Source: Vandiemenella viatica (Eukaryota; Arthropoda; Insecta; Orthoptera; Morabidae). From it: 64,000 nucleotides of DNA. The stretch covers positions 63,299,832-63,363,831 of the forward strand of contig JARYHS010013631.1 of NCBI GenBank assembly GCA_031002005.1, read 5' to 3'. Position numbers and translations under genes: made by a program. Positions 11,526-22,553 of the stretch are shown here, piece by piece (the first letter of the stretch is position 1; each line of letters opens with the position of its first letter). The notes beneath the pieces are model-generated. The model worked only from the letters and a program-made list of their open reading frames with translations. It ran no database searches and was not told where the DNA came from.

Positions 11526-14202
11526 ATATCGCTCTAAGCCCCCTTCATCTTCCCTTTTCGGTACTGATGCTTTCTTCGAGTGATGATAACACGATTACTT
11601 GCCGCCATTTAGCGGGAGTGCGGATTATCACTACGCCGTTTTCAGATCAATTCATCGCTAACTTGCTGCAGTATAGCGACACGCCGCTTCACATAGTACC
11701 GACGCGTGACGTCACTTTCTATACAGAACCTCAGCGCCTTGCAATTTTTGCTGTCGTCCACCGTAGCGTAACAACGGCTTTCCGTACTAGCATCAAACTA
11801 AATTAATCCGTGAGGAAGGTCGCGACAGATTACTCAATATTTGGTGTGATTCCTTAGTCGTGTGGAGATCAATGGATGAACACGCGGTAGAAACCGAACA
11901 CGTAGATTGCCTCAGCTTTCGTAATTACAACTAATTATGTTGTTACAATTTCAGTAGTTCAAACGTAAATCTTGAAGTAAGTTTAAATACTTTCTTCAAG
12001 ACGCTGTGGTAAAATCTCTATAGCAAGACTACTGGTTAAATTTCATTCTAATGGTTGCTTTTCTCTTAAGTTTTGTTTGTTTCACTTTTGTTTACGTTTT
12101 TCGTTTAGAGAGACGATGTTCTACATATTTATAAGCGACGAATTTAGCAGTTGTCAAGAAAGTTTGTTGTTGTGACCAAAAGAAAATGAAATTATAATTT
12201 AAAATATAACCTGCTTACAACTTTTGTACGTAACTAACAAAAAAAAACCGCTGAAGATGCTTCTGCAAAAGAAGTGAAACGCGTACGGGAGATCAAAATA
12301 CAAAAAAGTCAATTGCTTTGACGTAATTTATTTATTAATAAAATTATTATTATTTTCTTTAACTTGCTGTAACTCTGTCTAATAAATTATACTTCCATAC
12401 TTTATAAATTGCCGTTACCGTGAAACCGGTGGGCGGTTAGAAAGGGTTGCAGGTAAAAGATGGCCGACTACCTCTGAATTAGCACATGAAACGTAACGTA
12501 CTGCAAGCGAATGCTTCCATGTCCTGAGTAAACAGTTTATACGATGTCGTTTCCAAAAGATTTACTCTTAACTCAGTGAAATCGCACAATAACAACTTCT
12601 ATTAGCTTTTGAAGAATCCCGCCCAAACGTATTGATCCTGCATGAACCACGTGACTCAAATTGTGATTTGACAAATGTTACCAACTGTCAACCAATGATA
12701 TGCACTTTTGTATCAACTCCATTCTTTAAGTAAATGCACTAGGAAACTGATTGTGTATTACAGCATCGGATATTACTGTCGAGGTTTTGTGTCATGGCTT
12801 GTTCCCAAGTAGCAGGTGGTTACCATGAAGCGTGTTAAACATCCATATAAAACCCTTGGAAATAATTATTGGTGCGGTTTCTAGTAACGTTATTATTATT
12901 AAATGTTATTCTATTAGGAAATTACTATGATTCGTGTATGTATATTGAAGGGTCTTTTTTGTGTTGTTGTTAAGAAAAGTACTATAGGGAAGAATGAAAG
13001 TTTGTACAGGCTCAGACTGGCTGACTTTAAACCCCTCAGATATCCCAAATGGAAGCCGTCGATTATGTGAAGCAAAGATATTGTACATGGTAACGTCTCA
13101 AGTGAAAAACTGAATTATGAAAAAGTGAAGATAAGTGTGAATAAAAATTACAGCACAAAGAAAACCGTGCTGTCTGTATCAAGAAGGAAAATGTGTATTG
13201 TCTTCATTATAAACTAATTTCATTGCGGCTTTATTTGTCGGTTACTGATGTAAATTTTATTTACTCAACTATAGATTGTTCAAATATAGTCGCTATTTTT
13301 TAACAAAATGCGGGTTGATTTGACACTCCCTAAGAAAATAGTAGCTTTGAGGGATAGAAAAAAAGTAGAACATTCACCAATTATCCCATAAATATCTGGA
13401 ATGAGAGAGAAATGCGGAATATAATAGCACGTAAAGTTTAACTACATTTAGTGGAAGTAATAACAATAAAATAAAAAAATAAAGTATTATGTTTTTCTAG
13501 AATGGTATAGACAAAAGAAAGAGAGAAACGGCGAAGAACTTCTGGAAGGAAAGAAAGAAGAGTACGAAAAAATAATAAAACGTTATTTTATTTAAGCTGC
13601 AGTTGGAAAAATTGAAGGGAACTAATACAAAGCGAAAGTACAAAAGGATGAAAAGCCGACGGGATTATAATTGTTAAAAAATATTGCCCTGGGCAAAATT
13701 CGCAATATACGCGTAGAGCGCATCAAATTACGTTCAGAAGCTCTCATAAATAAGTAAATTACACTTCCAACGTGTGGATATGATGGCATTGCAGTTGTTT
13801 TTCAATTTTTATTATTATTTAATATTTAACAAAAAATAATTATTTATTGTGCTTCATATAATTGAAGCCTTAATTCTTAATATTTCTCCTCAAACAAGTA
13901 AAATAATAAAAAAATTATTTATGAATTTTCGAAGAGTTAACATGGCATAAGTAATACAAAAATGTGACTGGACGCATGTTTGACATCGTCAAGCCAGCTT
14001 ATAAACAATGTAATGGTCGTCACTCGGCTAATACTGTAAGGTTAAATGCACACTTTATAAGTTGTTCTTGCTAATGTCTTCTGTTTAATGTTTAGATCTG
14101 TTTGAGAGCAGCTGTCACAGCCTGCTTGCCTTGTGGATTCTCTTTCTGACTTGACAAGAAGTCAGGACGCTAGATAGTGACTCTAACTCGAGAGATGCAC
14201 AT
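11526..14202. other. Non-coding except a hammerhead-like motif
   Basis: Holds the hammerhead-like motif at 12247-12289 (listed separately) and otherwise AT-rich sequence without recognisable genes. Positions 13500-13620 are purine-rich. A 13-bp palindromic TTGCCCTGGGCAA lies near 13685. Confidence 0.4.
12247..12289 (+). ncRNA. Hammerhead-ribozyme-like motif (Penelope-like element relic?)
   Basis: CTGAAGA (12251-12257) fits the hammerhead core CUGANGA. It is followed by a small stem II (CTTC pairing with GAAG across TGCAAAA), then GAAAC (12276-12280) and GCGTA, which allows a two-base-pair stem III (AC with GT) and the U-H cleavage position. CCG just before the core can pair with CGG just after it (stem I). 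One extra T sits between the core and stem II, relative to the textbook consensus. Hammerhead motifs with minimal stem III are known from Penelope-like retroelements; no reverse transcriptase is visible nearby. A relative is at 59471-59514 on the other strand. Confidence 0.5.
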
Positions 14203-14701
14203 TGTAACAACCCTCAAACCAAATCTTTGGCTGGAGTTGTATTTTATGAAGCATTTGTATTATCCATGATTTATGTGGATAATTTTGTGTTTAAGTATCT
14301 TTAATTTTCATTTCCAAACATTATGTAATGATTGTAAATGATTATGTTTTAATTGTGATTGATTTTAATATGTTTTCAATTGTTTAAGTATTGTTAATGT
14401 TCGAGAAATATCTGTCTAATGTTCTAGATCTTTCGATAGAACTTATATAATGCGATCAGCAGAGATAGAGACAGTTTAGTTTTTCGACACAGTTTTACAG
14501 ACTCAGTTTACGTCGGCCAAGGACAGTTTTGAACGAACAGTATTGTCTTTGGAAGAAGTGTCGACTGTAATCGTTGGAGCGTTGTGTTTATACGTGAATT
14601 GTATTTTGAAGTTCGATGTTTTATCAGCAATAAAACAAGTTGAAATTGGATCGTGAACTAGTTATTTATTATATGTAATTAAAACCACGAACAATCTAAT
14701 A
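14203..14701 (+). repeat. Solo-LTR-like element, copy 1
   Basis: Begins TGTAACAACCCTC and ends near CTAATA, where copy 2 ends CTAACA. It shares with 45521-46178 long blocks such as GTTTAAGTATCTTTAATTTTC and TTGTTAATGTTCGAGAAATAT. It has the layout of an LTR promoter: TATATAA at 14444-14450 and AATAAA at 14629-14634. No internal retroelement genes or primer-binding site are adjacent, so it looks like a solo LTR left by LTR-LTR recombination. The right end is mutated and no target duplication could be confirmed. This is a host-genome retrotransposon relic, with no envelope or other gene present. Confidence 0.75.
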
Positions 14702-15130
14702 AATGACTTTTTGACTTCCCGCGATCTTGCATGAAAAATAAATTTATCTTTGAAGGGTGTGAGAAAATATATTAACTAAAACGCAGTCCAGTCGTAGCAA
14801 ATTGGCTCGGTAGCCTGACTTTTAAAGTCAGTGACCTGGTGTTGAACGTAATCCGGATCAAGTTTATCACCGGAGTTGAGAAGGGTTGTTACGCAGGAAA
14901 CTTGCTAATCTCCCTTTCAGCCCGTGGCTTACCGGAATATGCCACTCAAGATATCCCCAGTAGGAAGCTACGTTTCAAACTTGTCTAATAAGCGTTCGTG
15001 TATCTGACATAGCTTATTTTCCATGCAGATTCCAATTCGTCAACTATGTTTACACAAAAAATTGATACAATTTCTATAACATCTTATTCGTTTAACTTCG
15101 CGACCTTACAAATTAAAATAGTTCACACTC
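14702..15130. other. Non-coding, nothing recognised
   Basis: A weak tRNA-like stretch (about 14800-14880) may be a very old SINE head, but no body follows it. Confidence 0.3.
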
Positions 15131-15366
15131 ATCTATCATCACGTAGCGGTAACGCTCTGGCCTCGCATGCGGGAGGACGCAGATTCGAATCTTGATATGA
15201 CCATCCATATTCCGAATTTCCATTGTTACCCGAAATCACTGCAGGTGGAAGCTGAGATGGTTTCTTCAGTGGGCCATGGCCGATTTTCTTCCCGTTCCCT
15301 GTCCTCAGTACATTCTTGCCACCTGTTAAGTCATCTACGTCCACAAAGCTTAATGCAATACAAAAA
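15131..15366 (+). mobile_element. SINE family A, near full length
   Basis: tRNA-derived head with an A-box-like AGCGGTAACGCTCTGG and a B-box-like GATTCGAATCT (about 15183-15192) for RNA polymerase III, followed by the family body (GCTGAGATGGTTTCTTC, GGGCCATGGCCG, CTACGTCCACAAAGC) and an A-rich end near 15366. It would be mobilised by a partner LINE. No clear target duplication is seen. Confidence 0.85.
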
Positions 15367-17576
15367 AGTCTGGCATCTCTGCCTTACAAAGCAACCACCT
15401 CTGCAATCCATGAACGAACTACAATACTTTAACAATCAAACTCAATGTTCTGAAATGTTGAATGGCGTCATCGTAATTCCTATCTTTCAGATTAGATTTT
15501 AAGTAGAGTAACAATAATACGTCTGATAGAATACTGCGTGTGCTTCCTATTTAATTACAGAAATCGACAATGACAAGAATATTAGACATGTGATGTCACA
15601 TGTGATTTATGGAGGATTGGTAACAAGCAACTTCTCATTCCAGAAATATCTTATTGCTTGTAACAGACTGTGAGAATACACTGTGCTTAACAATGAGGCA
15701 AACAATGGAAACCCAAACACAAAAATAGATTGAAAACAAATGTTCGAGAAATTTAGTTCAAAATACTTATCCCATACGGATTTAGTCTTTCCTTCCTCGT
15801 AATTTGAAATTTACTTTTTTATTTATCGGTCAGATCACATCAAATCTCCAATATTCTTGCCTTTGACGATTTCTATAATTAAATATGACACACACGCAAT
15901 AAATCGCTTACTTCTGGGTAAAAGAATTAAAAATGTACAATGTTTGTGTCGTATTGCAAATGTTGTGTCAAATAATGGATAGGGAAAGCTGAAAATGTAG
16001 AACGCGGTAATGATAAAACCCCAGTTTTTATTACATCAAGTGTGGGATATAACTGATAGTGCCAATCATGACGTACCATTTATAGAACGGTCTAGTGAAC
16101 AAAAAGCAAGTAGGTGTAATAGAAGCTTATTAACTGTAGTGTCTGAGATCTGAGAAAAGAAAAAGTCTGAAATAAATACTTTCAAATGAAAGTTTAGCTA
16201 AGGATAGGAAGAAGACAGTGAAATGTCAGTATAAAGTGTTTTAATTATAACAGTCTGGACAGGTACGTGGCCTTTAGGTGGGAAGACCAGTCGAACGTTT
16301 TATAGGAAGAGATTAAGAACTTACAGATGAAAGTAGAAACCTAGGGATATCGTCATTGAGAGACAAATAAGTTCTATTAGGATACCAATATGATGATGGA
16401 CTACTATCTGAAATTATTGGAGAAATACATTTGCAGCAATTTTCGATTTCCAGTCTATAGCTCCGGGAAAAGTGAAAACTGATTGTTTCACTGGAGAGCC
16501 CAAACAAAAATGACATAAATCAAGAACAGTTGCTCCATTTGGTGTTTGCATTTATAACACCGGCCTCCGTAATTAATAGCGAGTGTTTATAACAGGTCAT
16601 TTGTAATGTGTGAGTCAAAAGCCAAATTAATCAACAGCCCTGCGAGCGTGTTTTAATAATGTATTACGGGAAATAACTCCATATTGAGTCAAATTAGCTG
16701 AATCTAAATCAAACGGCAATCAATTTTATTTGAAACTAATTTTGACAGTGAAGTTTTGAAGTGAGAAGTGATTTCCGTTAATAGGTATCACAATGCATTG
16801 TTATTAAGGAGTATTGTCTTCAAATATAATTAACCCCATATCTCCGGACCAGCAGTGACGCATAATCGAATCTCGTAGGGTGTAAATTATTTCAATTCAA
16901 TACCAGACAGAATGGTACTAGAATTCACTAATTACGACCTGAAAAGGAATTTGCCTGAATTTGTTTGGCCTTATTCTGACACCGTAGCTGGTAGCATGAA
17001 AGTGTTACCAAAGTGAGTTTTATTGTTTGTTCATTTGTTTTGTGTAACGTAACCTCCTTAATATTAAAAGTATGTAGGTCTCCAATCTCCGCCTCATAAA
17101 TTATACATTTCATAAAAAACATACACTTACCATACAGAACATAAAGAGTTGCATTGTTTGCAGACAAATAACAATATAGACATTTCTCCTTATGTTAAAT
17201 ACGTCGGGTCTAACAAACCCGGTTTGTATTCTTGCAGGGCAAAGGTACTTCGCCATGCTCCCCTCCTTTCTCATGATTCACACTGGCAACCTGTGTAGAA
17301 CAGGGGGCCGGTGGTACATGTTCTCAGAGTCCGAATGGAAAGGGCTGTGTTATTTCGGTACATGGAAAATTGATGTTCCTTAGAGTATGAATAGCTTCTG
17401 TGACCACCTGTTCCCTGTGTTTCAAATAGTACCAAACCATTTGAAAATTTTTAAGGAAGGTCTTTTCATTTTGTCAAAAATTGAATGAAATTATGCATGT
17501 CTCCTGCAATAATCTGGAGGCTCATCCAATTGTCTATAAGTAACACGATTTAAATTTTTATGAAATCATTTTGTAG
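15367..17576. other. Non-coding; TAAT-rich candidate regulatory block at 16550-16830
   Basis: No gene recognised. Positions 16550-16830 combine higher complexity with many homeodomain-type cores (GTAATTAAT, AAATTAATCA, GTTTATAAC, AATCAATTTTATT) and lack similarity to the repeats in the window. Positions 17200-17390 are less AT-rich, with an open frame of 63 codons and no family match. Confidence 0.35.
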
Positions 17577-17850
17577 ATGCAGATCGTTAGCTTTAGCACA
17601 GATGTTGGAAAATTATGGCCTGTAACCTCTTTTCAATTCGTCCCGAGGAATGATAAACACATTAGAAGTAGAAAGACATTTCCTGAAATTAAGTATGTAA
17701 ATGCCCAACACAGATCATTATTAAATGACGACCGTTTACATACAATGTTAGTGATAGGAATTACCAATTTGGAAGTCGAGTATGATAAAATATATTGTCA
17801 GAAGAAAAATTTCATTATTCACATTAACACAAATTTTTACCATTATATAA
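17577..17850 (+). pseudogene. hAT transposase C-terminal dimerisation remnant
   Basis: The frame from 17577 includes TFPEIKYVNAQHRSLLNDD, then RLHTMLVIGITNLEVEYDKI. This matches the C-terminal hAT dimerisation region of ZBED/GTF2IRD2-type transposases, where an 'SEMK.VKSKYRSRLTDEHL' block is followed by a short helix. The usual upstream 'FGSTYLCE' part is degraded to FVPRNDKHIRSR. No terminal repeats, DDE core or zinc finger are adjacent. A domesticated exon is a remote alternative, but the short frame and AT-rich flanks favour a relic. Confidence 0.6.
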
Positions 17851-17958
17851 TAAATTTTTATTTGTTGTTAACTATCAGCGTTAATAGATGAAATGTTCTT
17901 GGAAAATTAGCCTAGTGAGAATGTATAGCACGACGTCTCGGTGGTCATTCCATCTATA

Positions 17959-18404
17959 CAGGGTGTTACAAAAAGGTACGGCCAAACTTTCAGGAAACAT
18001 TTCTCACACACAAACAAAGAAAATATGTTATGTGGACATGTGTCCGGAAACGCTTACTTTCCATGTTAGAGCTCATTTTATTACTTCTCTTCAAATCGCA
18101 TTAAACATGGAATGGAAACACACAGCAACAGAACGTACCAACGTGACTTCGAACACTTTGTTACAGGAAATGTTCAAAATGTCCTCCGTTAGCGAGGATA
18201 CATGCATCCACCCTCCGTCGCATGGAATCCCTGATGCGCTGATGCAGCCCTGGAGAATGTCGTATTGTATCACAGCCGTCCACAATATGAGCTCTAACAT
18301 GGAAAGTAAGCGTTTCCGGACACATGTGCACATAACATATTTTCTTTGTTTGTGTGTGAGGAATATTTCCTGAAAGTTTGGCCGTACCTTTTTGTAACAC
18401 CCTG
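17959..18404 (-). mobile_element. Tc1/mariner-like MITE with 118-bp terminal repeats
   Basis: The two 118-bp arms (17959-18076 and 18287-18404) differ at about three positions by eye, counting along the alignment. The ends read CAGGGTGTTACAAAAAGG and are flanked by TATA on both sides (17955-17958 and 18405-18408), compatible with TA target duplication. Between the arms, the minus strand encodes QRIRDSMRRRVDACILANGG then HFEHFL, the C-terminus typical of Tc1/mariner-superfamily transposases, so the element is an internal deletion of an autonomous parent. High arm identity suggests recent activity or gene conversion. Confidence 0.9.
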
Positions 18405-18408
18405 TATA

Positions 18409-20504
18409 CAACGCCGAGAAAGCTTCCACTCTTACATATCAACCTTAATGTATATAAAAATTATGAACGTAAACTTTTTTTTTTATTCATGAGTACAGTT
18501 ACCCATACATAAATACCTATTCGAGTTTGCGAGACCTCTGCTTTAGCAGAACAGAAATTCACTGTAATTGCTGTGAACACATAATACAAAATTGCAATCA
18601 TAATTTGTATGAAAGAGCACATGAGAGTTTACTAATGCTGTTCCTGGTAGGAATCAGAATGCCCTTTTTCGTCGCTGCTCTAATAATATTTATCAGTTCG
18701 ATGGTTTTGACAATCTCTTCATCTCCACGTAGCTGCTGTAATCTTTGTCTTTCTGCAGTGATTCCCCCTAGAACCGCACACACATTCAGCATTTAACCAT
18801 TTTCTTTTGTATATATATGTATATATAAGGTCCCAGTTTTTGCCCATTCTTTAATGAATGTGTTTCTGTTATTTTAACAAGTTTGTAACACTTATTTCCA
18901 ACACGATATTCGAAATACTTCATGTGTTCATTCTGACCTGTGCATATTTAACATTGACTATTATAAAATTCTGTGCTCCATACATAGACTTTCAGTGTTG
19001 GTTCTGAGATGAAAATCAATGCCTACCTACACACTTTTTTGTTTCGTTGTCGTTTCGAAGAAAGTTTTTTTTTTTTTTTTTTTTTTTTTGTTGTGGTATA
19101 CTCGCTTTTAGTCTCATTTATTATAAAGAATTCTTGTATTATAAATTTTGATTGTCAGTCTATATAATTTCTATTCTGACTTTTGTTGTACTTCATGCCG
19201 TTTGCTAAATGTGCTGTTTTTATTAGTGTTCCCACATTACTTTATGACTTTTATCCGGTTATTATTATTTAGTCCAAGTTACTAACCAGACATTTTCTTA
19301 CTCCATTTTACAATTTCAGCAACTCTCCTTTCTTATGAAAATATTATTTGAAAATATTAACATACTTTACTTCCAGAATTTATTTTTCTTATCTGCATGG
19401 CTACACCTCTTTCAACCGCTGTTACGCTACAAAAATTCTCCATTTTGATCAGTTAAAGGATCTTTCATCTCATTCAGACCAACATGAACGTGTATTGTGA
19501 TTGAAAGCTACACAGTTTGAGTGGGGTATCATAGATTATATAGTCTCTTTGTTATGCTTTCATTCGTCTCTTTCTTGAGAGTGCATGTTATTATATGAAC
19601 AATGTTTAAGTTTGCGTAATAGAATTCGATTTGCGGAAGGAATTGATTACAGACTTCGTAGCATTGTTAGTCTCTGGTTACTCATCCCTAAATAATTTTA
19701 ATTAGAATCTTCGAATATACCTGTAACTTGCTTTTGTGAGTAAGCCGATTAAAATTTACGATTGACAACCATTCTACCCCAGCTTTGTGGTAATTGTCTA
19801 CGACCCTAAAATCTATTAGTTTGGGTGAGCAGATTCGAGAAGAAGACAACCTGCAGCTGTCGTCCAAGTCATTGTGAATATCAGTTAGGTTGTTTCACGT
19901 AATCACGAAGGCATGATTAAGTTCTACTATTATAAGAAGATACTAGTGCATAACCTGACACTGCCTCAACAATGTACTTACAAACAAAAATAATTTATTC
20001 TATTTTATAATGTGCTAATGTTGTATTAGACAGAAAGTAAATGTGTAGGGAAATAAGTGTCGGATAATATGGTCCATCGCAATTCATCAGTCTTTTTATA
20101 AATAAAACTCAAACCACTGATGTTTGTTTACTCATTCTCGTTCCTGTATAGCAGTTCCCTATTATGGAATTTTCAATTTTTTGGCAAAAAGATCTTACTT
20201 CACATGTATTGAAATTTAATTTGAAATAAGTACGGTATGGAATGTGGAAAAACCTGGCTGTACAATCTACCTGCGCACGACCGTTATAAAACATCGGTTT
20301 AAAAAAAATCTGAAATCTCACCGGTGATATAATGGGTAACTGTTGGTTAGTAATAATAATTCATCATTTAACTCAATTCTGAAAATTCATCGTCGCAGAA
20401 AATGTATATTGTTATTTAATTTTAAAGATTTGCTACGCGTAATGAGAAACATATGTGAGAAAGATAATAGACCCTTAATCAGAATATACAGGAATGAAAG
20501 AATA
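18409..20504. other. Non-coding; 25-nt T run
   Basis: AT-rich with a T homopolymer at 19065-19089 and a (TA)n-like patch near 18811-18830. Short frames at 18527-18796 show no family signature. Confidence 0.4.
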
Positions 20505-21135
20505 ATCACGCAACCACAAACAGGTCACACCATGTTCTACCATATTATAAAATTTTATTTTAGTAAAAGTCTATCCATTTTCGAGATATGAATTTTTTTT
20601 AAAAAATTTCGAAACATGTGACTTTTTTCAGTTTATTTTATTTCATTTCTAAAAATTAAGGCATTTTTTTATTTTTTATTTTCTTTTGTTTTTTAAAAAA
20701 ATTACTGAAGGATGTTTGAGCTAGCTCAAGCAATGGTTTTTTTTTTAAAAATTATTTAAAAAAATAATTATCATCATTTTCTAGTACATGTTTAAAATAC
20801 ACAATGCTCTGTTTAGCAAATTGAACTACCATAAAACAAACATTTTAAAAGAAGTATAACATAATTATATCATTTAAGATTTTTTATAAGAATTTTTGAA
20901 TGTTATAAGAAAAGAACAACATTGTTTTAGATGACTCAATTATCTTTGAGTAAATTTTAAAAAAAATCAGACAGGGTTAAAAAAGTCTCAATTTGTAGAA
21001 ATGGCATGGAAGTCACATATTTGAAAAAATATTTAAGAAAATCAATATCTCGAAAATAGTGAGACTTTTACTAAAATAAAATTTTATCATGTAGTAGGAA
21101 ATGATGTGACCTAACTGCGTTTGCAGGATTATACT
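20505..21135. mobile_element. Long foldback element, AT-rich
   Basis: Left arm (about 20511-20632) and right arm (about 21010-21130) are inverted copies at roughly 80% identity by eye. Shared stretches include AAAATTTTATTTTAGTAAAA, TTTTCGAGATAT and ATGTGACTT, with outer ends near CAGGTCAC/TAGGTCAC. The interior is A/T-rich and contains the perfect palindrome TTGAGCTAGCTCAA near 20718. No transposase or target duplication was found. It is a MITE-like class II element of unassigned superfamily. Confidence 0.75.
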
Positions 21136-22340
21136 TTCAGTCCTGGACACGCTGTTTGTTCTTTAAACATGTAGCGTACAATGTCGGTATCCAAGGAAAA
21201 ATGATTGGGGTAAACCTTGTAAAACACGTGTGTAGTTCTACAACATGGTCGCATCCTCGTCTGGTATATCCAACTGCTTATGACTTCTGTCTGGGAGATA
21301 GTCTGTGTAGAGCTCTTCTGCGAAGTAAGGAAGAGACCAGGGAGTCAGGGAGGGTAAGAGACGATTAAAATCACGTCTTACGACTGAGCAGCTGGCCATT
21401 AGCCTAAGTAGACCAGCAGGTAGGTCGGGCAGTATATAGGGGCGCTATGGAGCTACACAGTGGTCAGCTGGTCAGCACGGCAGGCGTCCAGCAGGTAAGT
21501 GCTGCCAGTTCCTCTGGTGTAAGCAGTTTACAATTAATGTTATTGTATACGAGGGTATTACAATGGCGTCGCGCAAATTTTGGCAAAGCGTTTAATGTAA
21601 GCGCTTTCCTTACATTTGGGAAGCTTTGTGGAGACGCATTCTCTACTGTTATTCAGAACCTAACCTTAGCATTAAGATAGATCTGGTGTACCTAACATCA
21701 CTTTCCTTGTAAATGAGACTCGGATATGCATATGTTGAATATGTGCCGAGAGGATCTTATTCTGACAGAATGTTTACCTTCTAGGAAAAGCGAATGGTTA
21801 TATCTTTTTTTTTCCAGATTGTCCAGTCCGTATTTGTTCCTTGTGTTCATTGAACAGCGCAGCAAAAATTATGCCACTAGTCCAAAAACATTTTACATTA
21901 ATACCTGAGACATATCTCGTTTATCGAATTGTAACTGAAAATTTATTCTACATAAATGTGGCAAAGTCTCATGGTAACTACATTACCAGTTCGAATCTGA
22001 TCTTAGACGCTGACAGTTTTAATTAGGCGTTGTCCTCTATTCGTCTCGTTCCCGGAAAGCTTGTCAAATTATAATTATACACTATCAAATTATAGAAGGT
22101 TTTATTAGGGGAAGCATTTATGCATTTATTTTTAGTGACCAGAATTAGTGAACATTTCTAATAAGTTCTTTCTAAGCAAGGATAAATTTATCTTTAAGTC
22201 TTGTTATATACCATCTCTCCATTTCGTAAGAGAAGGGTACGAGCTACCAAAAACCCACATGGCAGGTTACAATTCACTACCTTACTGAGGGTATACACAT
22301 CTCTCTCATCCTACTTACGTGACCACAGTATTTGTAGACA
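21136..22340. other. Non-coding with a candidate promoter/first exon
   Basis: Contains the TATA plus splice-donor arrangement listed separately at 21430-21500. The rest is AT-rich without recognisable genes. Confidence 0.35.
21430..21500 (+). promoter_or_regulatory. Candidate TATA promoter with short first exon
   Basis: TATATAGGGG at about 21433 is followed some 25-35 bases on by GC-rich TCAG-containing sequence (CAGTGGTCAGCTGGTCAGC) and then a consensus splice donor, CAG/GTAAGT, near 21492-21500. The region is GC-richer than its flanks. Such spacing fits a core promoter, start site and short leader exon. It could equally be an LTR promoter, because both solo LTRs here also carry TATATA boxes. 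No downstream exon could be identified. Confidence 0.3.
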
Positions 22341-22553
22341 ACCAAATAATATCGGTTGGGTCGCCGGTGCGAGTCCGGCCTCGGGCATGGATAATTTTAA
22401 CTAAGTGTTGCGTCCATCCTCTGTAATCCGTCATGAAAAGTAAAGAATACTTACGGTGATATATCTACACACGAGAGAAAGTAAACACACAACTGCAGTT
22501 GGCTGTATAGTTAATACGGGCAAATGCCAATTCATTAAAAACTAAAAAAAATG
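22341..22553 (+). mobile_element. SINE family B, degenerate head
   Basis: B-box region GGTGCGAGTCCGGCC with preceding GGTCGCC, then the body shared with 38964-39193: GGGCATGGATAATTTTAACTA, AAGTGTTGCGTCC, and near the end GTTGGCTGTATAGTTAATACGGGC and AAATGCCA, closed by an A-rich tail. The A-box half is degraded. Confidence 0.8.

Noticed and set aside
14800..14960. Old SINE or tRNA
   Set aside because: Box spacing and sequence too degenerate.
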